Shown here in pieces: positions 1 through 7,153 of a stretch of DNA of 64,000 bases. Every line of letters begins with the position of its first letter. Position 1 is the stretch's first letter. The position numbers and the translations under genes are program-made. Origin of the DNA: Deltaproteobacteria bacterium (GTDB lineage: Bacteria; Myxococcota_A; Polyangia; HGW-17); contig JAFGWM010000067.1 of NCBI GenBank assembly GCA_016937155.1, forward strand, positions 1 through 64,000, written 5' to 3'. The notes under the pieces are model-generated. The model did not search any database. It saw nothing but the letters and a program-made list of their open reading frames with translations, and was not told the origin of the DNA.

Positions 1-178
1 CGGCGATGCAACGCTCACTGGTACTGACGGCTTCGGCGATGCAACGCTCACTGGTACTGACGGCTTCGGCGATGCAACGCTCACTGGCACTGACGGCTTC
101 GGCGATGCAACGCTCACTGGTACTGACGGCTTCGGTGATGCAGGACTCACTGGTACTGACGGCTTCGGTGATGCAACA
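1..178. repeat. 33-bp in-frame tandem repeat
   Basis: At least five near-identical 33-bp units (period boundaries at 1, 34, 67, 100, 133, 166) encode the Pro/Ser-rich tail of the response regulator. Units differ at only one or two bases. The array continues beyond the left edge, so the copy number cannot be given. Confidence 0.95.
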
Positions 179-714
179 GCACCTGGATTAAAAGCTGGCA
201 TTACCGGAGTTGTCGGTTTTTCAGAATGTCCTCCCGCAAAACCCATTTCCGGGAATTCAATATCAAATTCTTCACCATCTTCTGCACTGTCAGGGGGCTC
301 AGCATCTATAAATATTTCATACTCTTCCGGCTGAGTTGATTTTGTTGCAGAAGATTCAATGACTTTATCGATCATATCCAGAAGTTCTTGAGTAAGAAAT
401 GGCTTTGAAATATTACCATCAGCACCAACTCCACGCACTTTATCAAACGGTTTCTGAATACTTGTCAGAACAATGAAAGGAATCCCCGATGTCGCTGTTT
501 CCTGTTTCATTGCTGCCAGAAGATCATACCCATCTAACCCCGGAAGTTTATGATCTGCAAGAACAACATCAGGCTTTTTATCTTTTGCTAACTTAAGTGC
601 AGTGGAACCATCAGGAGCGCTGATCGTTTCATAACCTGTGTTGGAACCAAAAGCCATTTCGACCGCGGTCCGAATTGTTTTACTGTCATCGGCAACCAGA
701 ACAACTTTACTCAT
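1..714 (-). CDS. Response regulator with receiver domain and Pro/Ser repeat tail (partial, runs off left edge)
   Basis: The first 238 codons are visible; the 3' end lies outside the window. The ATG at 714 has a GAGGAA ribosome site 7 bases upstream. Residues 1-125 form a CheY-like receiver: acidic pair D9-D10, phosphoacceptor D54 (in VLADHKLPG), the switch Thr in VLTS, and the conserved Lys in SKPF. An acidic linker follows, then 11-residue repeats of the type VASPKPSVPVS that continue to the edge. No output domain is visible. A receiver plus proline-rich tail is the layout of the myxobacterial polarity regulator RomR, but that resemblance is architectural only. The phospho-transfer partner is unknown. 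Confidence 0.9.
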   Translation of the reverse strand, partial: MSKVVLVADDSKTIRTAVEMAFGSNTGYETISAPDGSTALKLAKDKKPDVVLADHKLPGLDGYDLLAAMKQETATSGIPFIVLTSIQKPFDKVRGVGADGNISKPFLTQELLDMIDKVIESSATKSTQPEEYEIFIDAEPPDSAEDGEEFDIEFPEMGFAGGHSEKPTTPVMPAFNPGAVASPKPSVPVSPASPKPSVPVSVASPKPSVPVSVASPKPSVPVSVASPKPSVPVSVASP

Positions 715-739
715 CAAATTCCTCACTAAACCCCCGCCA

Positions 740-829
740 TTCAGTAAAATACTGAAATCAGGGACGAGATGAACCCCGGAAAGCAACCTCCGTGGATCAG
801 ATGACCAGAACTGGTGGGAAATCCGGGTT
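740..829 (-). promoter_or_regulatory. Possible structured 5' leader of the response regulator
   Basis: Just upstream of the ATG at 714 are a perfect 7-bp hairpin (740-756), a 12-base palindrome (804-815, ACCAGAACTGGT) and an outer pairing between 772-779 and 823-829. Together these could fold the leader. No known riboswitch consensus (c-di-GMP, cobalamin, TPP, SRP) was recognised. The gap 715-966 holds no credible gene. Confidence 0.25.
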
Positions 830-946
830 AACACGAAATTTGTAACAGAAAGAACAAAGGATCGCAAGAAATGTAAGAATAAACAGTTTTTTTTTGAATA
901 AACAACAGTTTTCAGACAATGAATCTTTTATTTTTTTTTAACAATT

Positions 947-981
947 AAAAAAAAATGAGAGAGGCATCAGTAAACATGCCT
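947..981 (-). terminator. Terminator overlapping the end of the HAD phosphatase gene
   Basis: On the minus strand AGGCAT (981-976) pairs with ATGCCT (967-962) across an 8-base loop, followed by CTCTCA and nine T's (955-947). The stem begins inside the last codons of the HAD gene, so the stop codon lies within the hairpin. Confidence 0.55.
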
Positions 982-1761
982 TAAATGAGCTAATAATCCA
1001 CCAATGTCTCTAAAAACGAGATCCGGGGTGAGATTGAAATTCTGTAATTTTTTCTCATCTGTTTCACCGGAAAGAACAAGTATGGAAATGAGATTATTAG
1101 TAACCCCCATGGTGATATCTGTGTCCAGTTGATCCCCAACCATGGCAACTTTTTCTGAGGGAGTATTACCCAGAAGCTCGAGAGCTGCTTCTACCATTGG
1201 AAAAGAAGGCTTACCAAGTATTACCGGAAGACGCCCTGTCATTTTCTCAAGACCTGCGATAAAAACTCCGGTATCAGGAGTTAATCCCTTCTCGGTGATA
1301 CATGTAATATCTGGTTGTGTAGCATAATATGGCAGACCCTGGTATAGAAAGTGTCCAGCCATTTCCAGTTTATGATAGGTTATCCCGGTATCAAAACCAA
1401 GAATTACACAGTCAGGATCATTCTCAGTCAACTCAAAACCTGAACTGATAAAATCATTTTCAAGAGAAGGCGTTCCCACAAGAAAGATTTTATGGTGATC
1501 AGTATGCTTCTTTATATATCTGATTGAACTGTCACCGCTGGTGAGCACCTGATCTTCCCTTACTGAAATACCTTTTTTCTCCAGTTTATCTCTATATTCA
1601 GCGGCACTTTTTGAAGAATTATTTGTAACAAAGATATGAGGAATATCATGTTCCCTCAAAAATCTTAAAAACTCTACTGTATCAGGCATCAGATGTGGAC
1701 CGACATATAGCGTTCCATCAAGATCCAACATAAAAGCGTGGGGTTTGATTAATTCATTCAT
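967..1761 (-). CDS. HAD-IIA family sugar/nucleotide phosphatase (NagD-like)
   Basis: A 264-residue protein with all HAD motifs: nucleophile motif I DLDGT (D13, D15), motif II VTNNSS, the Lys of GKPS before motif III, and motif IV GDQLDTD. Length and spacing match the NagD/4-nitrophenylphosphatase (HAD-IIA) family, whose members remove phosphate from sugar phosphates or nucleotides in the cytoplasm. The substrate cannot be read from sequence. The gene follows tRNA-Leu(UAA) on the same strand with only 3 bases between the tRNA discriminator base and the ATG at 1761, leaving no room for a Shine-Dalgarno site outside the tRNA. A later start at Met11 would cut too close to motif I. Confidence 0.9.
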   Translation of the reverse strand: MNELIKPHAFMLDLDGTLYVGPHLMPDTVEFLRFLREHDIPHIFVTNNSSKSAAEYRDKLEKKGISVREDQVLTSGDSSIRYIKKHTDHHKIFLVGTPSLENDFISSGFELTENDPDCVILGFDTGITYHKLEMAGHFLYQGLPYYATQPDITCITEKGLTPDTGVFIAGLEKMTGRLPVILGKPSFPMVEAALELLGNTPSEKVAMVGDQLDTDITMGVTNNLISILVLSGETDEKKLQNFNLTPDLVFRDIGGLLAHLRHVY

Positions 1762-1764
1762 CGG

Positions 1765-1848
1765 TGCCCGGAACCGGAGTCGAACCGGTACAGGAAAACT
1801 CCCGGCGGATTTTAAGTCCGCTGCGTCTACCTATTCCGCCATCCGGGC
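1765..1848 (-). tRNA. tRNA-Leu (anticodon UAA)
   Basis: An 84-nt class II tRNA with a seven-base-pair acceptor stem (GCCCGGA/TCCGGGC), leucine-type D arm, anticodon loop CTTAAAA giving UAA, a long variable arm and a TTCGACT T loop. The 3' end is ACCG, so CCA is not fully encoded and must be added post-transcriptionally. Confidence 0.95.
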
Positions 1849-1856
1849 AACCATCG

Positions 1857-1930
1857 TGGCTCTGCTGGGAGTCGAACCCAGAACCTCTCGATTTTGAGTC
1901 GAGCGCCTCTGCCAATTGGGCCACAGAGCC
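1857..1930 (-). tRNA. Class I tRNA with anticodon CAA (Leu by anticodon, identity uncertain)
   Basis: A 74-nt cloverleaf with perfect acceptor pairing (GGCTCTG/CAGAGCC), a 5-bp anticodon stem CTCGA/TCGAG around the loop CTCAAAA (anticodon CAA, codon UUG), and T arm CTGGG/CCCAG. The variable loop is only five bases (AGGTT), although leucine tRNAs normally carry a long variable arm. The D arm has the leucine-type layout with a compensated base-pair change. CCA is not encoded. It lies 8 bases upstream of tRNA-Leu(UAA) on the same transcript. Charging specificity is an open question. Confidence 0.8.
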
Positions 1931-1942
1931 GTGTAACTGTGG

Positions 1943-1972
1943 AGTTTATGCAAAAAGATTTTTTTTTTGCAA
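1943..1972 (-). promoter_or_regulatory. Promoter of the two-tRNA / HAD transcription unit
   Basis: On the minus strand TTGCAA (1972-1967) and TAAACT (1948-1943) are separated by 18 bases including an A-tract. They are placed so that transcription would begin a few bases before the tRNA 5' end at 1930. Both boxes are imperfect matches to the housekeeping consensus. Confidence 0.4.
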
Positions 1973-2161
1973 GATCTTTTTTATCTTTAACAACTTTTCA
2001 TCTCCAGTTAAAACCACTTGTACTTCTCAATCCGGAATCATTAAAAAGAATTTAATGACAGCAAAAAAATAATGTGGGAAGATCAGTCATCAGGTAATTA
2101 TTACAAGTATTACTTAATTACTGACTTGATATCTCTGTTTTATATATCTTTAGGTGGCATT

Positions 2162-4240
2162 ATGACTAGCAACCCTGGACCAAAAAGAAAACCGACTCTC
2201 AGAGTCAGTATAATTTCCACATTTATCTTATTAATACTATTTAGTTTTTCGTCTATCACAGGATTAATTTACTATTATACCAATCAGGGTCTGACCAACA
2301 TGGTTGAAGATCTCACTGAAAAAGTTGCAACAAGGGTGGAAATAGAAACACTCAACCACTTCACCGGAGCAATTAATGAAATCAGTTTCTTTTCGGAACT
2401 ATTCAGTCGTGGTGTATTAAAATCAACTGACTTTCAGACAATTGAAACTCTTTTTCTGAAAAGACTCACTGAACATAATGAAATTGAAATGTTGAATCTG
2501 GGACTTACTGATGGTTCATTCATAATGGTAAAAAAAATGCCATCCGGCAGTTTTGATACCAAACTTATCATCGGAACTGATACGATCTGGCACAGACGAA
2601 AACCGGACAGCAATAAAATTGTCAGTGTGGAAAAATCAAAAAATGATGGATATGATCCACGAAAAAGACCATGGTATAAGGGGGCCGTGAATAGTGTGGA
2701 ATATTACTGGACTGATGTTTACATTTTTTTTGCGGATAAAAAACCCGGAGTGACCGTTGGACGTAAAATTACAGTAAATGGAAATCTGGTGGGGGTTGTC
2801 AGTGCGGATATTGGTCTTGAACAGCTCAGTCGTTTTGTATCAACAATGAAAGTAAGCAAAAAAGGTGAAGTCTTTATCGTTGATGGAAATAATCGAATTG
2901 TTGGAAGTCCTGCAAAAATTACACAAAGAAAAAATTTTAAATTTCTATCAGATCTGGCTTCCCTTGAGGGTTCAGAATACATATCCGTTCAGAAAAAAAT
3001 TTCATCCGGAATTACCCCCGGTAAAACGGTAACTTTCAAATCCGAAGGAAAAGAATTCAGCCTGCTTTCAATCGATTTGAAATATCCTGAAGGAAAAAAC
3101 TGGCGCGTTCTAATTCTGGTTCCCTCAAGTGATTTTCTTTCCAGACTCATTACAATGACTAAAAAGGCTTTGATCCTCATTGTTTTTCTTTTCATTATCG
3201 CTTTGGTTACCGGAATATGGGTCACCCACAGGATGAGTAAACCTCTAAAACTTCTTGTTTCAGAAGTTGAAAAAATCCGGAATTTTGATTTTTCTCAAGG
3301 GAACTCAACCCTTCACACAAGTTTTCAGGAAATTGAAAATGTAATGGTGAGTGTGGAGAATATGAAGGTTGGTCTGCGAGCCCTGGAAAAATATGTTCCC
3401 AAGGATCTTGTAAAAGTTCTTCTGGCACAGAATGTTGATCCTTCACTGGGCGGAGAAATTAAAAATCTTACTATTTTCTTTAGTGACATTGAAGGTTTCA
3501 CTGGATTTTCTGAACAATGTTCACCAGATCAACTTACCGAATTTCTTGCGGATTATCTGGATGTTATGAGTTCCACAATACGCTACCATCAGGGCACAGT
3601 TGATAAATATATAGGTGATGCTGTAATGGCATTTTGGGGGGCTCCTGTTGAAGTGGAAAATCCATCTTATCTGGCGTGTCTGAGTGCTCTTGAGTGTCAG
3701 CAGGGAATAACTGAACTTACTGAGAAATTTCCTGAAAGACCAGTGTTCAGAACAAGAATTGGAATTGACTGTGGAAATGTCCTGGTGGGTAACATTGGAA
3801 GCAATAACCGGTATAACTACACCGTCATAGGTGACCATGTTAATCAGGCTTCCAGACTTGAAGGAATTAATAAAATTTATGGTACATCAATAATCATAAG
3901 TGATGATGTAAAAGAATCTGTAGGAAATCTGCTGATTACCAGAAAACTTGATATGGTAACTGTGAAAGGAAAACAGAAACCCGTAGTTTTGTATGAACTT
4001 CTGGGAAAGGCAGAAGATTTTGAAGACACTGAAATCCTTGAAAAAGTCAAGATCTATGAAGAGGCATTTGAACTGTATCTGAAAAAAGACTTCATATCTG
4101 CAGGCAGATTATTTTCTGAGGGTTCCAGAAAATTTCCGGAGGATACCACTTTTACTCTTTTCCAGACAAGGTGTGATGATTTTTTAAAAAATCCACCGGA
4201 TAACAACTGGAATGGTGTTTATAACATTAAGACAAAATAG
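2162..4240 (+). CDS. Membrane adenylate cyclase with dCache sensor
   Basis: A 692-residue receptor cyclase that should make cAMP from ATP. Order: short cytoplasmic tail, TM helix (about 13-37), a periplasmic dCache-type sensor (the RPWY motif and following strands are typical), a second TM near 345-365, a HAMP-like segment, then a class III cyclase domain. Both metal aspartates are present (D442 in FFSDIEGFT; D486 in KYIGDAV), as are the adenine-specifying Lys482, the Asp of VIGDHVN and the transition-state Asn/Arg of NQASR. The ATG at 2162 is chosen because AGGTGG precedes it; an in-frame ATG at 2072 has no ribosome site. A tandem cNMP-binding protein at 60015 is a possible effector. Confidence 0.9.
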   Translation: MTSNPGPKRKPTLRVSIISTFILLILFSFSSITGLIYYYTNQGLTNMVEDLTEKVATRVEIETLNHFTGAINEISFFSELFSRGVLKSTDFQTIETLFLKRLTEHNEIEMLNLGLTDGSFIMVKKMPSGSFDTKLIIGTDTIWHRRKPDSNKIVSVEKSKNDGYDPRKRPWYKGAVNSVEYYWTDVYIFFADKKPGVTVGRKITVNGNLVGVVSADIGLEQLSRFVSTMKVSKKGEVFIVDGNNRIVGSPAKITQRKNFKFLSDLASLEGSEYISVQKKISSGITPGKTVTFKSEGKEFSLLSIDLKYPEGKNWRVLILVPSSDFLSRLITMTKKALILIVFLFIIALVTGIWVTHRMSKPLKLLVSEVEKIRNFDFSQGNSTLHTSFQEIENVMVSVENMKVGLRALEKYVPKDLVKVLLAQNVDPSLGGEIKNLTIFFSDIEGFTGFSEQCSPDQLTEFLADYLDVMSSTIRYHQGTVDKYIGDAVMAFWGAPVEVENPSYLACLSALECQQGITELTEKFPERPVFRTRIGIDCGNVLVGNIGSNNRYNYTVIGDHVNQASRLEGINKIYGTSIIISDDVKESVGNLLITRKLDMVTVKGKQKPVVLYELLGKAEDFEDTEILEKVKIYEEAFELYLKKDFISAGRLFSEGSRKFPEDTTFTLFQTRCDDFLKNPPDNNWNGVYNIKTK

Positions 4241-4291
4241 TTGTCTTTTATTCCTTATTCAGTTAACCTTGCGCCCGATTGTGAGGTTAGC

Positions 4292-4576
4292 ATGAGTAAC
4301 AATAAATCCATGGAAGTTGTCATCGGCGGTCATACACTGAATATTCGTTATGAGAATGATGAAAATACTGTAATGGAAATTGTTGACCATGTTCGTAATC
4401 ACCTGAAAAGCATGGGGCATGAGTCAGGTGAAATTTCGGCAAAGGCAGCACTCTTATGTGCTCTTAATATAACTGAGGAGTATTTCAATTCCAGAAATGA
4501 GACCACTGAAGTACTTAATCAGTTGGAAATGAGAACCAAAAAGATTCAGGAACATCTTGAATCTCTGGGAAACTGA
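4292..4576 (+). CDS. zapA: Cell division protein ZapA
   Basis: A 94-residue protein matching ZapA: N-terminal beta-rich head (VVIGGHTLNIRY), a middle helix, and a C-terminal coiled coil. ZapA binds and bundles FtsZ filaments at the division site. The start at 4292 is supported by GTGAGG; the frame is open further upstream but lacks a ribosome site there. The gene lies immediately downstream of the cyclase and upstream of a structured RNA and rny, a zapA - RNA - rny order familiar from several deltaproteobacteria. Confidence 0.85.
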   Translation: MSNNKSMEVVIGGHTLNIRYENDENTVMEIVDHVRNHLKSMGHESGEISAKAALLCALNITEEYFNSRNETTEVLNQLEMRTKKIQEHLESLGN

Positions 4577-4611
4577 AGTTCAGTTTTTCAGTTACTGTAT
4601 AAAAATGGTCA

Positions 4612-4640
4612 TTGCTATATTAGCAATGTTAAAATAAATC
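4612..4640 (+). promoter_or_regulatory. Promoter ahead of the structured RNA
   Basis: TTGCTA (4612-4617) and TAAATC (4635-4640) are spaced by 17 bases, predicting a transcript start near 4646, which is where the base-paired RNA begins. The promoter lies in the zapA-rny gap and overlaps a perfect 8-bp inverted repeat (CATTGCTA/TAGCAATG). Confidence 0.4.
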
Positions 4641-4644
4641 TTTA

Positions 4645-4735
4645 ACTTGTTGAATAGATTCGAAGGATTGCCGTGTTAAACACGGCTGGTTTGGAAATAT
4701 AGAAAATTACAGTTCCTTGGATCTATTCACCAAAT
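4645..4735 (+). ncRNA. Rod-shaped structured RNA between zapA and rny (6S RNA candidate)
   Basis: Bases 4647-4667 pair with 4714-4733 in about 20 base pairs with one mismatch and one bulge. Inside is a 7-bp hairpin with a 3-base loop (4670-4686) and about 26 unpaired A-rich bases. A long closing stem, a central open region and a terminal hairpin, located after zapA, is what one expects of 6S RNA (ssrS), the RNA polymerase decoy. It is shorter than the usual 160-200 nt, however, and I did not match a primary-sequence consensus. It could instead be a leader controlling rny. Confidence 0.45.
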
Positions 4736-4767
4736 TGGTTGTTCGGATGCAATCAAGGAGGTGAATT

Positions 4768-6324
4768 GTGGTGTATTATATTATCACTGCCTTAGTCAGT
4801 GTTGGTGCAGGCCTGTTCTTTGGTAAACTCGTTGCCGATTACATAATTCGGGTTAAACAGGGAAGATCACTTGATGAATCTCAGAAAGTGCTGGAAGATG
4901 CCAGGCGTGAATCAGAATCAATTAAACAGCAGGCCTCTCTTGAAAGCAAAGAACTTATTCTCAAGGCCAAGTCATCTGTTGACAAGGATCTCTCTGAGTT
5001 CAATGTAAATATCCGGGAAAAGGAAAAACGAATTGCCAGAAGAGAAGAAAAGTTGGAAATTCTTGAAAAAGAACTGAAAGATAAACAGCGGGATATCTCT
5101 GATCGTCTTAAAACCCTTGAGAAAAAGGAAAACAGTGCTCAACAGAATTTTCAGAAGGCCACAAATGCTCTGAACGATATTAAAGTTGAACTGGAAAAAG
5201 TTGCTGGCATGGATCAGGATGAGGCCAGAAAACTGCTTGAAGAAAAAGTAATTGATGAAGCAAGGATTGCAGCAACGGAAAAAATCAAAGAAATTGAAAT
5301 CAGTACCAGAGATAAAATAGATTCAATCGTTAAAAATATCATTGTTACAGCCATTCAAAGATATGCATCTGATTATGTTTCCGAAAGAACAGTAAGTGTT
5401 GTTCAGTTGCCCAATGATGAGATGAAGGGACGAATAATCGGTAGAGAGGGAAGAAATATCAGGGTATTTGAGGCTGTAACCGGAGTTGATGTCATTATCG
5501 ATGATACACCAGAGGCGGTTATTTTGTCCTGCTTTAACCCACTCAGAAGAGAAGTGGGAAAAATAGCCCTTACAAGATTAATAGCTGACGGCAGAATTCA
5601 TCCCACAAGAATAGAGGAAATCGTAGCAAAAAGTGAAGAGGAACTCTCACAGCTCTGCAAAAAAACCGGTGAACAGGTTGCCTTTGATATGGGACTTCAA
5701 AAAATTCACCCGGAATTGCTGTATCTCATCGGGACACTTAAATACCGCAGTAGTTATGGTCAGAATCTTCTTGCTCACAGTATTGAAGTTGGACATCTTG
5801 CAGGAATGCTTGCAAGTGAGTTAAACATTGCTCCCAAGTATGCGAGAAGAGCAGGATTGCTGCATGATATTGGAAAAGCCATTGATCAGCAGGAAGAAGG
5901 TTCCCACGCCACAGTTGGTGCTCTCATTGTAAAAAAATACGGAGAATCAAACAAAATCGTAAATGCAATTGCCTCACATCATAATGAAGTCGAGCCGAAA
6001 TCCCTTCTTGACCATATAGTACAGATAGCTAACACTCTAAGTGCACAGCGCCCTGGTGCACGAAAAGAGTTCTTCGCTTCTTACATAAAGAGACTTGAAG
6101 ATCTTGAAAACCTGTGTACTTCTTTTCAGGGAGTTAAAAAAGCCTATGCCATTCAGGCTGGTAGGGAAATTCGTGTTCTTCTTGAAAACAATCGTACCGG
6201 TGATGAGGGCGCCATGATTCTCGCCAGAGACATTGCAGGAAAAATAGAGAATCATCTTTCCTATCCGGGACAGATCAAAGTAAGTGTAATTAGAGAAACA
6301 AGGTCCGCAGAATATGCAAAATAA
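4768..6324 (+). CDS. rny: Ribonuclease Y
   Basis: A 518-residue membrane-anchored endoribonuclease that initiates mRNA decay. N-terminal TM helix (about 3-25), a long charged coiled coil (to about 200), a KH domain with intact GxxG loop (GREG in GRIIGREGRNI), and an HD domain with catalytic LLHDIGKA and HHNEVEP. Length equals the family norm. The AAGGAGGTGA ribosome site is a near-perfect match; start is GTG at 4768 or the adjacent GTG at 4771. It overlaps ymdB by 11 bases. A second, divergent RNase Y-like gene is at 49669. Confidence 0.95.
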   Translation: MVYYIITALVSVGAGLFFGKLVADYIIRVKQGRSLDESQKVLEDARRESESIKQQASLESKELILKAKSSVDKDLSEFNVNIREKEKRIARREEKLEILEKELKDKQRDISDRLKTLEKKENSAQQNFQKATNALNDIKVELEKVAGMDQDEARKLLEEKVIDEARIAATEKIKEIEISTRDKIDSIVKNIIVTAIQRYASDYVSERTVSVVQLPNDEMKGRIIGREGRNIRVFEAVTGVDVIIDDTPEAVILSCFNPLRREVGKIALTRLIADGRIHPTRIEEIVAKSEEELSQLCKKTGEQVAFDMGLQKIHPELLYLIGTLKYRSSYGQNLLAHSIEVGHLAGMLASELNIAPKYARRAGLLHDIGKAIDQQEEGSHATVGALIVKKYGESNKIVNAIASHHNEVEPKSLLDHIVQIANTLSAQRPGARKEFFASYIKRLEDLENLCTSFQGVKKAYAIQAGREIRVLLENNRTGDEGAMILARDIAGKIENHLSYPGQIKVSVIRETRSAEYAK

Positions 6325-7153
6325 TTTTCCTGAATCACCTTTTACACACTCAAAGACCATAAAGGTGGTTCTTTTTGGAGATGTTATTGGAAGTTCAGGA
6401 CAAAACGCTGTTTGTAAAACAGTGCAAAAAATCAAAACTTACTGGAATCCTGATCTTATAATTGTAAACGGTGAAAATGCAGATGGGTTTGGTATGCTCC
6501 CCGATAGCGGGAAAAAAATGTTGAAGGCTGGTGTTGATATTATCACCGGCGGCAATCACACTTTCAGACCCAAAGCAGTTCTTGAATGGCTTGATAAAAT
6601 ACCCAATGTTATCAGGCCTCTTAACCTTGTAAGTTCTGATTCACCAGGTAGAGGATATACTTTTTTCAATGTAAGAAACCACAAAATATGTATTATCAAC
6701 CTGTCCGGCCAGGTTTTTATGGATAGTGCTGACAGTCCCTTTCGCGCTATAGACAAAATACTGAATTATTCTGACATAAAAGAATGCAGTCATAGAATTG
6801 TTGATTTTCACGCTGAAGCAACAGGAGAAAAAGTTGCGTTGGGATACTATCTATCATCCAGAGCTTCCCTCGTCGTAGGAACCCACACACATGTTCAAAC
6901 TGCAGATGAAAAAATTTTCCCCGGTGGATGTGGATATATTTCTGACCTTGGTATGTGCGGAGCCATAGACAGTATAATAGGTATGTCTCCGGAATCAATC
7001 ATAAGGAAGTATACAACCGGAATTCCTGGAAGATTCAATCCGGCAGGAGGTATTGCCAGTTGCGAAGGTGTTATAGCTGAACTTTCTGAAGACATACCCG
7101 GAAAATGCTTGAAAATTCAACGAATAAAAGTTTTCATGGAAGACTATGAGTAA
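6314..7153 (+). CDS. ymdB: YmdB-type metallophosphoesterase
   Basis: A 279-residue member of the YmdB family (Bacillus YmdB is a 2',3'-cyclic-nucleotide phosphodiesterase that influences biofilm/motility decisions). Metal-binding motifs are all visible: the FGDVIG aspartate, NGENADG, GNHTF, DFHAEAT and GTHTHVQTADE. The family is usually encoded directly after rny, as here, where the ATG lies inside the end of rny and implies translational coupling. The 3' end overlaps the next lipoprotein gene by 8 bases, so the RNA-decay genes and the DsbA-like lipoproteins appear to be one operon. Confidence 0.93.
   Translation: MQNNFPESPFTHSKTIKVVLFGDVIGSSGQNAVCKTVQKIKTYWNPDLIIVNGENADGFGMLPDSGKKMLKAGVDIITGGNHTFRPKAVLEWLDKIPNVIRPLNLVSSDSPGRGYTFFNVRNHKICIINLSGQVFMDSADSPFRAIDKILNYSDIKECSHRIVDFHAEATGEKVALGYYLSSRASLVVGTHTHVQTADEKIFPGGCGYISDLGMCGAIDSIIGMSPESIIRKYTTGIPGRFNPAGGIASCEGVIAELSEDIPGKCLKIQRIKVFMEDYE

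Noticed and set aside
1-178. CRISPR-like direct repeats or a small plus-strand gene of repeated MQRSLVLTASA
   Set aside because: The units are contiguous with no spacers and lie in the minus-strand frame of a receiver-domain gene with start codon and ribosome site; the plus-strand frame is its shadow.
772-829. SRP RNA or c-di-GMP riboswitch in the leader region
   Set aside because: A CCGGAAAGCAACC stretch recalls the SRP loop, but the required pairing arms are absent; GEMM tetraloop and receptor motifs are also missing.
1764-2072. Plus-strand frame of 102 codons
   Set aside because: It runs antisense through both tRNA genes and has no ribosome site or family resemblance.
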